A stretch of 64,000 nt of DNA from Salvia splendens. Taxonomy: Eukaryota; Streptophyta; Magnoliopsida; Lamiales; Lamiaceae. The position numbers and the translations under genes are program-made. Each line of letters starts with the position of its first letter. Position 1 is the first letter of the stretch. The notes beneath the pieces were generated by a model. The model made no database searches, was not told the origin of the DNA, and saw nothing but the letters and a program-made list of their open reading frames with translations. Shown piece by piece: positions 53,484-62,633 of the stretch. Location of the stretch: assembly GCF_004379255.2 (NCBI RefSeq), contig NW_024598549.1, forward strand, positions 1-64,000. Reading direction: 5' to 3'.

Positions 53484-53491
53484 TATAAATA
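53484..53491 (+). promoter_or_regulatory. TATA box of the copia LTR
   Basis: TATAAATA within GCCTATAAATAGGC. The transcript would start about 30 bp downstream, before the conserved C/T-rich leader (AAGCTCTCTCCCTCTC). Confidence 0.75.
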
Positions 53492-53859
53492 GGCCAGCCA
53501 TTCCATGCATCACTACACAATTCAAAAAGCATTCTGCATCATAAGCTCTCTCCCTCTCCCTGCATAGTTTTTCTGTCGAAGCTCTGCCCTCTCCTCCATC
53601 CAGTTCGCCGGAGCTCTGTTGATTGCGGTGCTGCATCAATAGAGACGTAGCCGTTTTACCTTTGGGGACGACACGCCAAACCGAAGAGCACTACCGGGGC
53701 GTATCTCGTCTTGCGGGAAGAGGCCTCCTCGACTCGGCTAATCACACTGGTTTAGTAGTTTCGTTATACGTTGTATTTTTAAGTTCAGTTCTTCCTTTTC
53801 TTTCTTTTGGGTTGTATTACGCCCGGGTAGTTATCTTTGTAATCCCAGAAACCAACAAT

Positions 53860-53873
53860 CGCAAGACGAGATA
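53860..53873 (+). other. Primer-binding site of copia copy 2, complementary to its own U5
   Basis: CGCAAGACGAGATA, two bases after the LTR, is the exact reverse complement of TATCTCGTCTTGCG at 53702-53715. Confidence 0.7.
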
Positions 53874-53945
53874 ACTTGCCTTTGAAGGAATTTGGACTTG
53901 TAAACTGAACTAAAACTTTCGAAATATTAAACACCTTTGCTGGAG

Positions 53946-56900
53946 ATGTCTACCGACTCCAACACCGCCGCTGCCACCACCGCCGCCGCCATTCCCTCCA
54001 CCATGGCGACCACTGGACCGGTCAACACTTCATCGGCTCCCTCGATGATGCCAACTCCCGGCTTCCCAGCTGCCTCATCCACCGTCCCTTGGGTTTGGGA
54101 CAACCCCTTCGGGGCGTCCACTGGTTCCACCTTTGGTGGTTCGGTTGGTTCCACTTTTAGTGGTTCCTTCGGATCCTTTAATGGATCGAGTGTTGGTGCC
54201 TTCGTGCTCAATACTAGTGTTGGATCTTTCGGGATCAACACGAATGCTGGGGCCTTCGGGTCTCATGCGGGTGCTAGTCCCTTCGGGGCTGGTACGACCA
54301 TGGCGGGCTCTATGCCCAACATGAATGGTGGGGGCTCTATGCCCAACCACGTTGTTGGCTCCTTCGGGGGCAACGGAATTGGTTCCTTCCAAGGACCAAG
54401 CGCGGCACCTTTGGCACCAAGAATGATACCACCTGCCGAGAAGCCACCAAAGTTTGGAGGATCTGACTTCAAGCGGTGGTACCAGAAGATGTTGTTCTAC
54501 TTGACAACATTGGGCGTCGCCAACTTCCTCACGGAGAACGAGCCGCCCGCACCAAGCGACCAAGAGACTAGGCTCGAAGTAATGGCAGATTATGAAGCTT
54601 GGAGGAAAGGAGATTACCTTTGTAAAAATTTCATTCTAAGTGCTTTAGATGATAGTTTGTACAATGTATACTCCAATGTAACCACATCTAAACAAATGTG
54701 GGAAAACCTAGAAAAGAAGTATAGCATAGATAATGCTGCTGGGACGGAACAAGTTGTAGCATCCAAGTTTATGGACTACAAAATGGTCGACTCTCGACCC
54801 GTCATGGAGCAAGTCCAAGAGCTCCAAATGATCATCCACTCATTAGTGGCTGAAGGGATGACCTTGCCCGATAAATTCCTAAGGTGCACGATCATTGACA
54901 AGCTCCCTCCAAGTTGGAAGGACTTCAAGAGTTATCTCAAGCACAAGCGAAAGCAGATGACCCTTGAAGACTTGATCGTGAAGTTGCGCATTGAGGCCGA
55001 CGTGCGCAAAAGTGATCAGAAGGCTAAAGGCTTCACCCCAAATGAAGCCAAAGCCAACCTGTTGGAGCGGGGCGGTCCCTCCAACAAACGCCCTCGCCCA
55101 AACCGTCCAAATGACAAAGGGAAGGGAAAGCAGCCTTCAAGGAAGTTTGAAGGCGACTGCTACAAATGTGGCAAACCGGGCCACTTTGCCAAAGACTGCC
55201 GCAGCAAGAAGAAGAAGCCGGCAGCCCACGTCGTTGAGAAGGAGTTCAAGGACTGGGATGAGAACGACCTCATTGCTGTGGTCACTGAAGAGGTTAACCT
55301 TGTTGATAACAAGGAAGGCTGGTACATCGACACCGGCGCTACTGCTCATGTTTGCTCCGACAGGAGCAAGTTTGCCTCCTACACTGCTGTTGAAGGAAGG
55401 AAGATCAACATGGGGAATCAAGCATCGTCCGAAGTCCTCGGCGTTGGCAACGTGATTCTCATGATGACGTCTGGCCTAACTATCACTTTGAAGGATGTGC
55501 TGCATGTCCCGGACATCCGCAAGAACCTAGTGTCAGGATCAATACTAGTTAATAAAGGGTTTAAACTTGTATTTGAGTCCGATAGGTTTGTCTTGTATAA
55601 GTTTGGAAAATCCATCGGAAAATGTTATGTAACCGATGGGCTTTTCAAGCTTAGTGTAGCAACTCGAAGTGTTGCGAAGCCATTGGCCAATAAGAATAAA
55701 GCATCTACTTCCTCTTATTTGATTGAGTCTTCAAATTTGTGGCATGGTAGATTGGGACATGTAAATTCAAAAGCCATTAAAAGATTAGTAAATTTAGATT
55801 TACTAAAGGCTAATGAATTGGATATCCAAGATAAATGTGAAATTTGTCTTGAAGCAAAAATGACTAAGTTGTCGTTTCACTCGGTTGAACGAAGCACAAA
55901 ACCCCTTGAATTAATTCACACGGATGTATGTGATTTAAAGATGGTGCAAACTAGAGGTGGTAAAAAGTACTTTATCACTTTCATAGATGATTGCACAAGG
56001 TATTGCTACATTTATCTTTTAAGAAGCAAAGATGAAGCAATAGAGGCGTTCAAAAATTATAAGAACGAAGTTGAGAATCAACTTGGTTGTAAAATCAAAA
56101 TGATTCGAAGCGATAGAGGAGGCGAATATGTAGCCCCGTTTGAGGAGTTATGCAACGCAAGTGGTATAATTCATCAAACAACTGCTCCATATTCACCACA
56201 ATCTAATGGTGTTGCAGAACGCAAGAATCGAACTCTAAAAGAGATGATGAATGCACTGCTACTCAGTTCAGGATTACCACATAACATGTGGGGGGAAGCT
56301 GTTTTGACAGCAAACTATATCTTGAATAAAATCCCTCTCAAAGGAAAAGATGTTACTTCTTATGAGTTGTGAAAGGGAAGGAAGCCATCCTACAAATACC
56401 TCAAAGTGTGGGGGTGTTTGGCAAAGGTGATGGTTCCTCCGCCCAAAGAAGTTACAATCGGACCTAAGACGGTTGATTGCATCTTCATTGGATATGCACT
56501 TAACAGTAGTGCATATCGATTTGTTGTTCACAAGTCTGAAATATCGACTATCACAGTAGGAACAACAATTGAGTCGAGGAATGTTGTATTTCTCGAAAAT
56601 ACCTTTCCTTGCAAAGATAAGGAAAAAGTATCAACCAATTCTGAGACAAGAATTGAAGAAGCCACTAGTTCTAAACAAGTGGAAGAAGAAGCCACTAGTT
56701 CTAAATCAACAGATGCGGAACCTGAATCGCGCAAGCGTGCAAGGCCCGATCCAAAAGATACAGTACTAAGACGTGGTAATAGAGTCAGAACACCAAAAAC
56801 TTTTGGTCCTGACTACATTGCTTTCATGTTGGATGAAGAACCAACATCGATAAAAGTAGCCTTTGCTGGCCCAGACGGGCTGCATTGGAGAGAAGCTGTT

Positions 56901-58379
56901 CAAAGCGAAATTGATTCAATTTTGCTGAACCACACATGGGTGTTGGTTGATTTGCCCGAAGGTGCTAAACCTTTAGGATGCAAATGGGTTCTTAAAAGAA
57001 AGTTTAAGGCCGATGGAACAGTTGATAAGTATAAAGCCCGATTAGTAGTAAAGGGTTTTAAACAAAAAGAAGGACATGACTTCTTCGATACCTATTCACC
57101 TGTAACAAGGATTACATCTATCCGGGTGCTTCTCGCTATTGCTGCATTGCACAATCTCGAGATTCATCAAATGGATGTAAAGACCGCGTTTCTGAATGGT
57201 GAACTAGAAGACGAAATCTACATGGAACAACCCGAAGGGTTTGTAGTACCTGGACAAGAGAAAAAGGTATGCAAGCTCGTGAAATCCCTATATGGATTGA
57301 AACAAGCGCCATTGCAATGGCACTTGAAGTTTGATAATGTGATGTTATCAAATGGGTTTAAAATCAACGAGTGCGACAAATGTGTCTACATCAAGAGCAC
57401 TAATAACGGTCATGTTATAGTGTGTCTCTACGTTGATGATATGTTAATCTTGGGTAGCAACACTCAAGTAATTAACGATACAAAGGCCATGTTAAAGAGA
57501 AACTTTGACATGAAAGACATGGGTCTAGCCGATGTAATTCTTGGAATGAAGATTCTAAGAACGAATGATGGAATCATCTTAACACAATCACATTATGTTG
57601 AGAAGATATTGAATAAATTCAAAGCCTATGATGGCGCGCCGGTTAAGACTCCAATTGAACTCGACGTTCACTTGAGCAAAAACAAAGGCGAGCCCGTTGC
57701 ACAAGAAGAGTATGCACGGGTCATCGGGTGCATTATGTACTTGACTAATTGCACTCGACCTGACATTGCTTGTGCCGTGAACAAGTTAAGTCGTTACACG
57801 AGCAATCCAAGCAAAGAGCATTGGAGAGCTCTTGTGAGGGTTTTGAGATATTTAAAACACACTCAAAATCTTGGGCTACACTTCTCGAGATACCCCCCGG
57901 TACTTGAAGGGTACTGTGATGCCAATTGGATATCCGATAATAGAGACTCACTTTCAACAAGTGGATATGTCTTTACTATTGGGGGTGGTGCTGTATCGTG
58001 GAAATCCACAAAACAGACCTGTATAGCCCGATCAACAATGGAATCGGAGTTCATTGCCTTAGATAAGGCTGGTGAGGAAGCCGAGTGGCTTAAGAACTTC
58101 CTTGAAGACATTCCATGTTGGTCTAAGCCAGTGCCACCAGTGCTGATTCACTGCGATAGCCAAGCGGCTATTGGAAGGGCAAACAATGGTTTCTATAACG
58201 GTAAGTCTCGACATATACGTCGACGACATAACACCGTGAGACATTTGATCACAACATGGGTGATTACAATTGACTATGTGAAGTCAATAGATAATCTAGC
58301 GGATCCGCTAACCAAAGGGTTAAACCGTGATCAAATGAATAAGTTGCTAGAGGGAATGGGTTTGAAATCCACAAACTAA
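53946..58379 (+). pseudogene. Copia gag-pol polyprotein with a single in-frame stop
   Basis: The ATG at 53946 ([11 protein letters not shown]) follows the leader; the Met three codons upstream is less likely. Gag starts with a Ser/Gly/Phe-rich region (1-175), then a UBN2-type domain (about 175-370, ending [19 protein letters not shown]). The zinc knuckle [14 protein letters not shown] lies near residue 405. The protease motif [12 protein letters not shown] is near 459. Integrase has LWHGRLGHV, then a DDE core with D in HTDVCD, D in IRSDRGGEY and E in [13 protein letters not shown] shows [19 protein letters not shown] and YVDDMLIL, and RNase H shows YCDANW and [10 protein letters not shown]. 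Only the TGA at 56370-56372, a Trp codon in copy 1, interrupts about 1,480 codons. Confidence 0.93.
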
Positions 58380-58930
58380 AGAATTGTCATAGTGGTAACC
58401 CAACCATGATGACTGGAGATCCCAAGAACTTGGTTCAAAGGGACAACTAAGCTATGAGAGTTCATGAGAAACACTCAACTATATCTATTCCCTAGAGAGC
58501 AATAGAGTGTTGGAGAGCTTGCCTAGTGGTAAAGACTAAGTCTATGACTTTTAATGGTTCTTAAGGATCTCAAAGAGATGGAATTCTCAAAGAGACCAAG
58601 TATGGCAAGGTACTTGACTAAGAATCACCTATGTAAGTGCGAAGTGTGGTCGCTTCATAAAAAAAATGCACTTATGAATCCAAAGTGGTGTCCAAGACCG
58701 CAATGGACACAAAACGTGAGAACGGATGAGGTTGAGGTGTTTAAGCGTTAACACCATTGTCTCGGTGCACGCCGTGGGGGATTAGTTCAAAGCATCGCGC
58801 TACTAAGCCGCCTGTGTATCCGATGGTGTCGACTATGGAGGGTTCAAAGTCAACAACTACCTATCCTTATGCTTATATACCTCGCGAGGGTTGAGCTTGT
58901 GTCTGCATGCATATGCATTCGGCTATTTCC

Positions 58931-58945
58931 ACTCATGTGGGGGAT
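58931..58945 (+). other. Polypurine tract of copia copy 2
   Basis: CATGTGGGGGAT directly precedes the 3' LTR; copy 1 has CATGTGGAGGAT. Confidence 0.75.
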
Positions 58946-59385
58946 TGTAAAAATCATGGATTAAATATGCCCGGTCAATGGATTTTGACCAAATAATAAC
59001 TGTGATGAGACATTTAATTTTGTGAAATTAAATGACATAGCGTCGTTCTACATTTTACGTAGGTGAATGTAGTATATTCACTTTCTCAAATCCGATTTCC
59101 GGTGAGTGAGAAATAGTGGATTAAAGTTGGGCATAATTAGCTTTTAATTAAAGCTTAGAGTTGGAGCTTAGAGAATAATTAACTAAGTGTTAATTATCCC
59201 ACATTGGAGGATTAACACATCTTTAATGTGTATAAATTAAGTGACTTTATGTTACTTAATAATTATAGTGGACCAAGATGGGTGAAAGAGCCCACGCGCG
59301 CACACGCGCCGCCGCCGCCCGCCCGCCCGAGCCCGAGCCCGAGCCCGAGCCCGTGCTCGCGGTCGCGGGCCGCGGGCCTCGGGCC

Positions 59386-59458
59386 CGATCCCGATCCCGA
59401 TCCCGATCCCGATCCCGATCCCGATCCCGATCCCGATCCCGATCCCGATCCCGATCTC
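59386..59458 (+). repeat. (GATCCC)n hexanucleotide tract in the LTR
   Basis: About eleven GATCCC units; the 5' LTR has about four (53190-53222) and copy 1 only two or three degenerate units. Frames across it give RS, DP or IG dipeptide runs and are not genes. Confidence 0.92.
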
Positions 59459-59793
59459 GATCTTGGACTTGGATCTTGGCAATTGGTCTTTGGGCTTGGT
59501 GCTTGGCCCAAACTATTCTTTTTGGACCACCGCCGAGTCAGCAATCCAAGTGGCTTGACACGTCGTCAAGCGAGGCACAGTCACGGGTGCCACGTGAGAA
59601 ATCCACACGCTCCACACACGGATGGCACACTCCTGCCACACGTCTGTAACCGACGTCGGTTACGAATTGCCATGATGACAGCCATCATGGCTGTTGACCC
59701 CCTGCAGTGGACTGAGCCTATAAATAGGCCAGCCATTCCATGCATCACTACACAATTCAAAAAGCATTCTGCATCATAAGCTCTCTCCCTCTC

Positions 59794-60139
59794 TGTTACG
59801 AGCCTATTATTATTTAGTTTAGATATATTAGGGATTTGCATATCTTCTTTTCTTATATTATTTTCTTGGTCATTAAGTTAGGGTATTAGTATCTAGTATT
59901 ATAAATAGGAGAGATTATATCATTGTATGGGAAAATCCATCGATGAATTGAATGAAGAATTATTTTGCCACAAAACTTGAGCAATACGAAATTGAACCTT
60001 CTTGCTGCCGACGGAGAGAGTTTCTCCGCGCCAGCCTCTCGTTTGATTTACCGCCGACCCCAACGTTAGGGGCGCCGGATTTGTGTGTTGTTCGATCGTT
60101 GGACGGAGATTCTTCGTTAAGAGTGGTGCACTCTTAACA
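59794..60139 (+). repeat. 5' LTR of gag-only element copy 2
   Basis: Starts TGTTACGAGCC and ends CTCTTAACA; TATAAATAGGAG near 59901. Followed by CTGGTGCTTTCATCGG, the primer site. Confidence 0.9.
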
Positions 60140-60203
60140 ACTGGTGCTTTCATCGGTTCTCACCCTCCGCATCCATTCACCCTAATTAGAGGTCAATTTC
60201 TAC

Positions 60204-61544
60204 GTGGAAGGACATCAACATCCAATTTTTTCCATTATCATGTCACACAACTGCATCGACGTGGCGTGGTCGGGCGACCCCTTGTCCCTTGGGTTTGAGA
60301 AGATCATGGCTAGATTCGACAAATTGGAGTCGCTTTTGGACGCGAAGGACCGACGACGGGGGAAGCTTCAACCACCACAACGGCCTGATCCAGAACCACC
60401 TAACGGTCTTCCTGATCGTGGCGGCACTAATTGGGACAAGCAGCGTCGGCTTTACACCCAGCCTACGTACCGACGGCCACAACACCACCAGCCGGATAGG
60501 TACCCACCGCCGCCTCCATATCAACCGGATAGACGCCGGCCGCACCACCTCCACCAAACTCGTTACGGGCCGCCGCCCACGTACAGGGGGTTCCCGCGTC
60601 GTCAATTTCTGGAGCCGCAGCACGGGCCTTCTCGCCAACCATCCTGTTGGGACCTGCCGGGTGCTCGGGTGTCGATGGGTAATCGGGATTATGAAGACAA
60701 CGCTTCTATATATTACCCTGATTATGATGGTGACTCTGAGGGATATGATGAAGACGTTGATGTCGACCATGACCCATCTAGCAACTCACAACTAACTGTC
60801 ATTGTTGTCCCGCCGCCACCACCACAACGCTCACCATCTTGCTTGAGCATGACAAGCCACGGCCATTCGGCAGCGCCACTACCCGCTGTAGCTGCTGTCC
60901 CATCTTCGAATCATCCCCCAACAGTTCCATCTTGCATCCCCGACGACGATAGCGGAGAGGAGAGCGGATTGTTAGATGAACTGCCCCCACCCGCTGTGAT
61001 CTCTCCGCCATGCTGCCCCTATATCAGTGGAGAGGAAGAAACATTGTTAGATGACGACGAGGAGGTTGATTCCATTGAGGAAGTGAAGAAGGTCGTCGCA
61101 TCTCTCGATGCTGCTCGAATGACATCTAACGATGTTGTTGAGAATTGTTTAAGCAAAAATTGTGGTGCTTATCGATGTGCATTAGTTGGAAACAAAGTTG
61201 CACCGTCCTTTCCAATACGTTTGAAGGAGATTGTCTTTATCTGTGGGAATTTGCATGTTAGGGATCCTACACGGCTGAATCCTCGATCAACATCGCTCGA
61301 CACCGATGCAAGGTTGATCCCTCCGCGCAATGACACGCCATGTTTGAGAATTCTGAGAGTCATGGACGAGCTTTTCGTTTTGGGATGGAATTTTGCGGAC
61401 TACATGGGGTCTCCTTTGTTGATTTTTGATGGAGGGGATAAAGGGAAACGTTTAGTTGTTCGATATGTGTTTGATCCAGGAGAAGACGCCTCACCAAAGC
61501 ATATTTTCGCGAAGATCGTCATTGTGTCGTGGTTCCCACCTTGA
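60204..61544 (+). CDS. Gag-like protein of gag-only element copy 2 (446 codons)
   Basis: The frame opens at 60204, with a possible start at 60240 (MSHNCIDVAWSGDPLSLGFE). Residues 25-60 contain a short helical segment (EKIMARFDKLESLLDAKDRR) typical of the start of gypsy gag frames. A long Pro/Arg/His/Gln-rich region follows, then an acidic part (DYDGDSEGYDEDVDVDHD). The C-terminal block (RSTSLDTDARLIPPRNDTPC; RYVFDPGED) is shared with copy 1. Unlike copy 1 there is no zinc knuckle. No enzyme motif is seen. The block's conservation between two diverged elements hints that the protein, not just the RNA, has been under selection. Confidence 0.72.
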   Translation: MEGHQHPIFSIIMSHNCIDVAWSGDPLSLGFEKIMARFDKLESLLDAKDRRRGKLQPPQRPDPEPPNGLPDRGGTNWDKQRRLYTQPTYRRPQHHQPDRYPPPPPYQPDRRRPHHLHQTRYGPPPTYRGFPRRQFLEPQHGPSRQPSCWDLPGARVSMGNRDYEDNASIYYPDYDGDSEGYDEDVDVDHDPSSNSQLTVIVVPPPPPQRSPSCLSMTSHGHSAAPLPAVAAVPSSNHPPTVPSCIPDDDSGEESGLLDELPPPAVISPPCCPYISGEEETLLDDDEEVDSIEEVKKVVASLDAARMTSNDVVENCLSKNCGAYRCALVGNKVAPSFPIRLKEIVFICGNLHVRDPTRLNPRSTSLDTDARLIPPRNDTPCLRILRVMDELFVLGWNFADYMGSPLLIFDGGDKGKRLVVRYVFDPGEDASPKHIFAKIVIVSWFPP

Positions 61545-61574
61545 GGACAAGGTGGATTTTAACCGTGGGGGAGT

Positions 61575-61954
61575 TGTTACGAGCCTATTATTATTTAGTT
61601 TAGATATAGTAGGGATTTGCATATCTTCTTTTCTTATATTATTTTCTTGGTCATTAAGTTAGGGTATTAGTATCTAGTATTATAAATAGGAGAGATTATA
61701 TCATTGTATGGGGAAATCCATCGATGAATTGAATGAAGAATTATTTTGCCACAAAACTTGAGCAATACGAAATTGAACCTTCTTGCTGCCGACGGAGAGA
61801 GTTTCTCCGCGCCAGCCTCTCGTTTGATTTACCGCCGACCCCAACGTTAGGGGCGCCGGATTTGTGTGTTGTTCGATCGTTGGACGGAGATTCTTCGTTA
61901 AGAGATATAGTAGGGATTTGCATATCTAAACTAAATAATAATAGGCTCGTAACA
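61575..61954 (+). repeat. 3' LTR of gag-only element copy 2 with rearranged end
   Basis: Normal LTR to about 61903, then the fold-back tail. The tail carries the ATATAGTAGGG variant of this 3' LTR and not the ATATTAGGG variant of the 5' LTR, so it was copied from the 3' LTR. Confidence 0.88.
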
Positions 61955-62633
61955 CTCTCCCTGCATAGTTTTTCTGTCGAAGCTCTGCCCTCTCCTCCAT
62001 CCAGTTCGCCGGAGCTCTGTTGATTGCGGTGCTACATCAATAGAGACGTAGCCGTTTTTACCTTTGGGGACGACACGCCAAACCGAAGAGCACTACCGGG
62101 GCGTATCTCGTCTTGCGGGAAGAGGCCTCCTCGACTCGGCTAATCACACTGGTTTAGTAGTTTCGTTTATACGTTGTATTTTTAAGTTCAGTTCTTCCTT
62201 TTCTTTCTTTTGGGTTGTATTACGCCCGGTAGTTATCTTTGTAATCCCAGAAACCAACATTATTTTATTGGTGTCTCATCATATATTTATCTCACTTATC
62301 TTTACAATTTTAGGAGTTTGTTTAGTTGTCGTGATTATTTGTGCATAATGACTATAACTATTTTTATCTCTTGTTCAGTTGCTGCTTTATTCTCAAAAAC
62401 TACGTACAAACCTATAATGCGAATATCATGGTGATGAACTATTTCATCCTAGACAAATTACTCATTCCTATCCCTAATTTAATCTTAGAGAAATTCTATT
62501 GTAGCTTATTTTTTATTGTCTTGTTTGAAAGCTAAATTAATGTATGTGCATATGTTGAATACATGGTGGTGGTTGCAGGGCAGTAAAGGTGGAGACATTG
62601 AGGGATGTTGGGGTGGATCCCGCCGCCAAATAA

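Larger units (their letters stand above)
52766..53857 (+). repeat. 5' LTR of copia copy 2 (1,092 bp)
   Basis: Starts TGTAAAAATC and ends AACCAACA. It contains a GATCCC repeat tract near 53190-53222, the palindrome GTAACCGACGTCGGTTAC at 53411-53428, the inverted repeat CCATGATG...CATCATGG at 53435-53455, and TATAAATA at 53484-53491. Confidence 0.93.
59794..61954 (+). mobile_element. Gag-only LTR element, copy 2, with a fold-back 3' end (2,161 bp)
   Basis: It lies in the copia 3' LTR with the target duplication CTCTC (59789-59793, 61955-61959). The 5' LTR is 59794-60139. The 3' LTR starts at 61575 but, instead of its normal last 24 bases, switches near 61903 to a second copy of its own region 28-50. 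It then runs into an inverted copy of its first 33 bases (61922-61954, ending GGCTCGTAACA). The element thus begins TGTTACGAGCC and ends with the exact inverse. Confidence 0.92.
52766..62259 (+). mobile_element. Ty1/copia element, copy 2, nearly intact (9,494 bp with a nested insertion)
   Basis: LTRs lie at 52766-53857 and 58946-62259, the latter interrupted by 59794-61954. The target duplication TTATT is at 52761-52765 and 62260-62264. The single gag-pol frame is broken by only one stop. It inserted downstream of exon 2 of the B12D/MLRQ-like gene in the same orientation. Confidence 0.95.
58946..62259 (+). repeat. 3' LTR of copia copy 2, interrupted
   Basis: Parts are 58946-59793 and 61955-62259, with the CTCTC duplication around the nested element. 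Without the insertion it is about 1,148 bp, longer than the 5' LTR mainly because of the GATCCC tract. Confidence 0.92.
52518..62633 (+). pseudogene. B12D/MLRQ-like mitochondrial protein gene, interrupted by a copia element
   Basis: Exon 1 is 52518-52535 (MAFRAA), with a GTATG donor. Exon 2 is 52612-52737 after TTTGCAG (SLWKSMAKALGGGSSQ; a Ser/Thr-rich presequence-like stretch). The donor GTAAGC follows at 52738. The last exon is 62579-62633 after TTGCAG (AVKVETLRDVGVDPAAK, then stop). These ends match a plant family annotated as NADH-ubiquinone reductase MLRQ-subunit-like. In that family the middle exon carries one membrane helix, and I cannot find it. Exon 2 also meets a stop at 52729-52731 in the expected frame. 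So the gene is probably a truncated or dead copy, with the copia element in its second intron. The family name is from memory. Confidence 0.55.
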
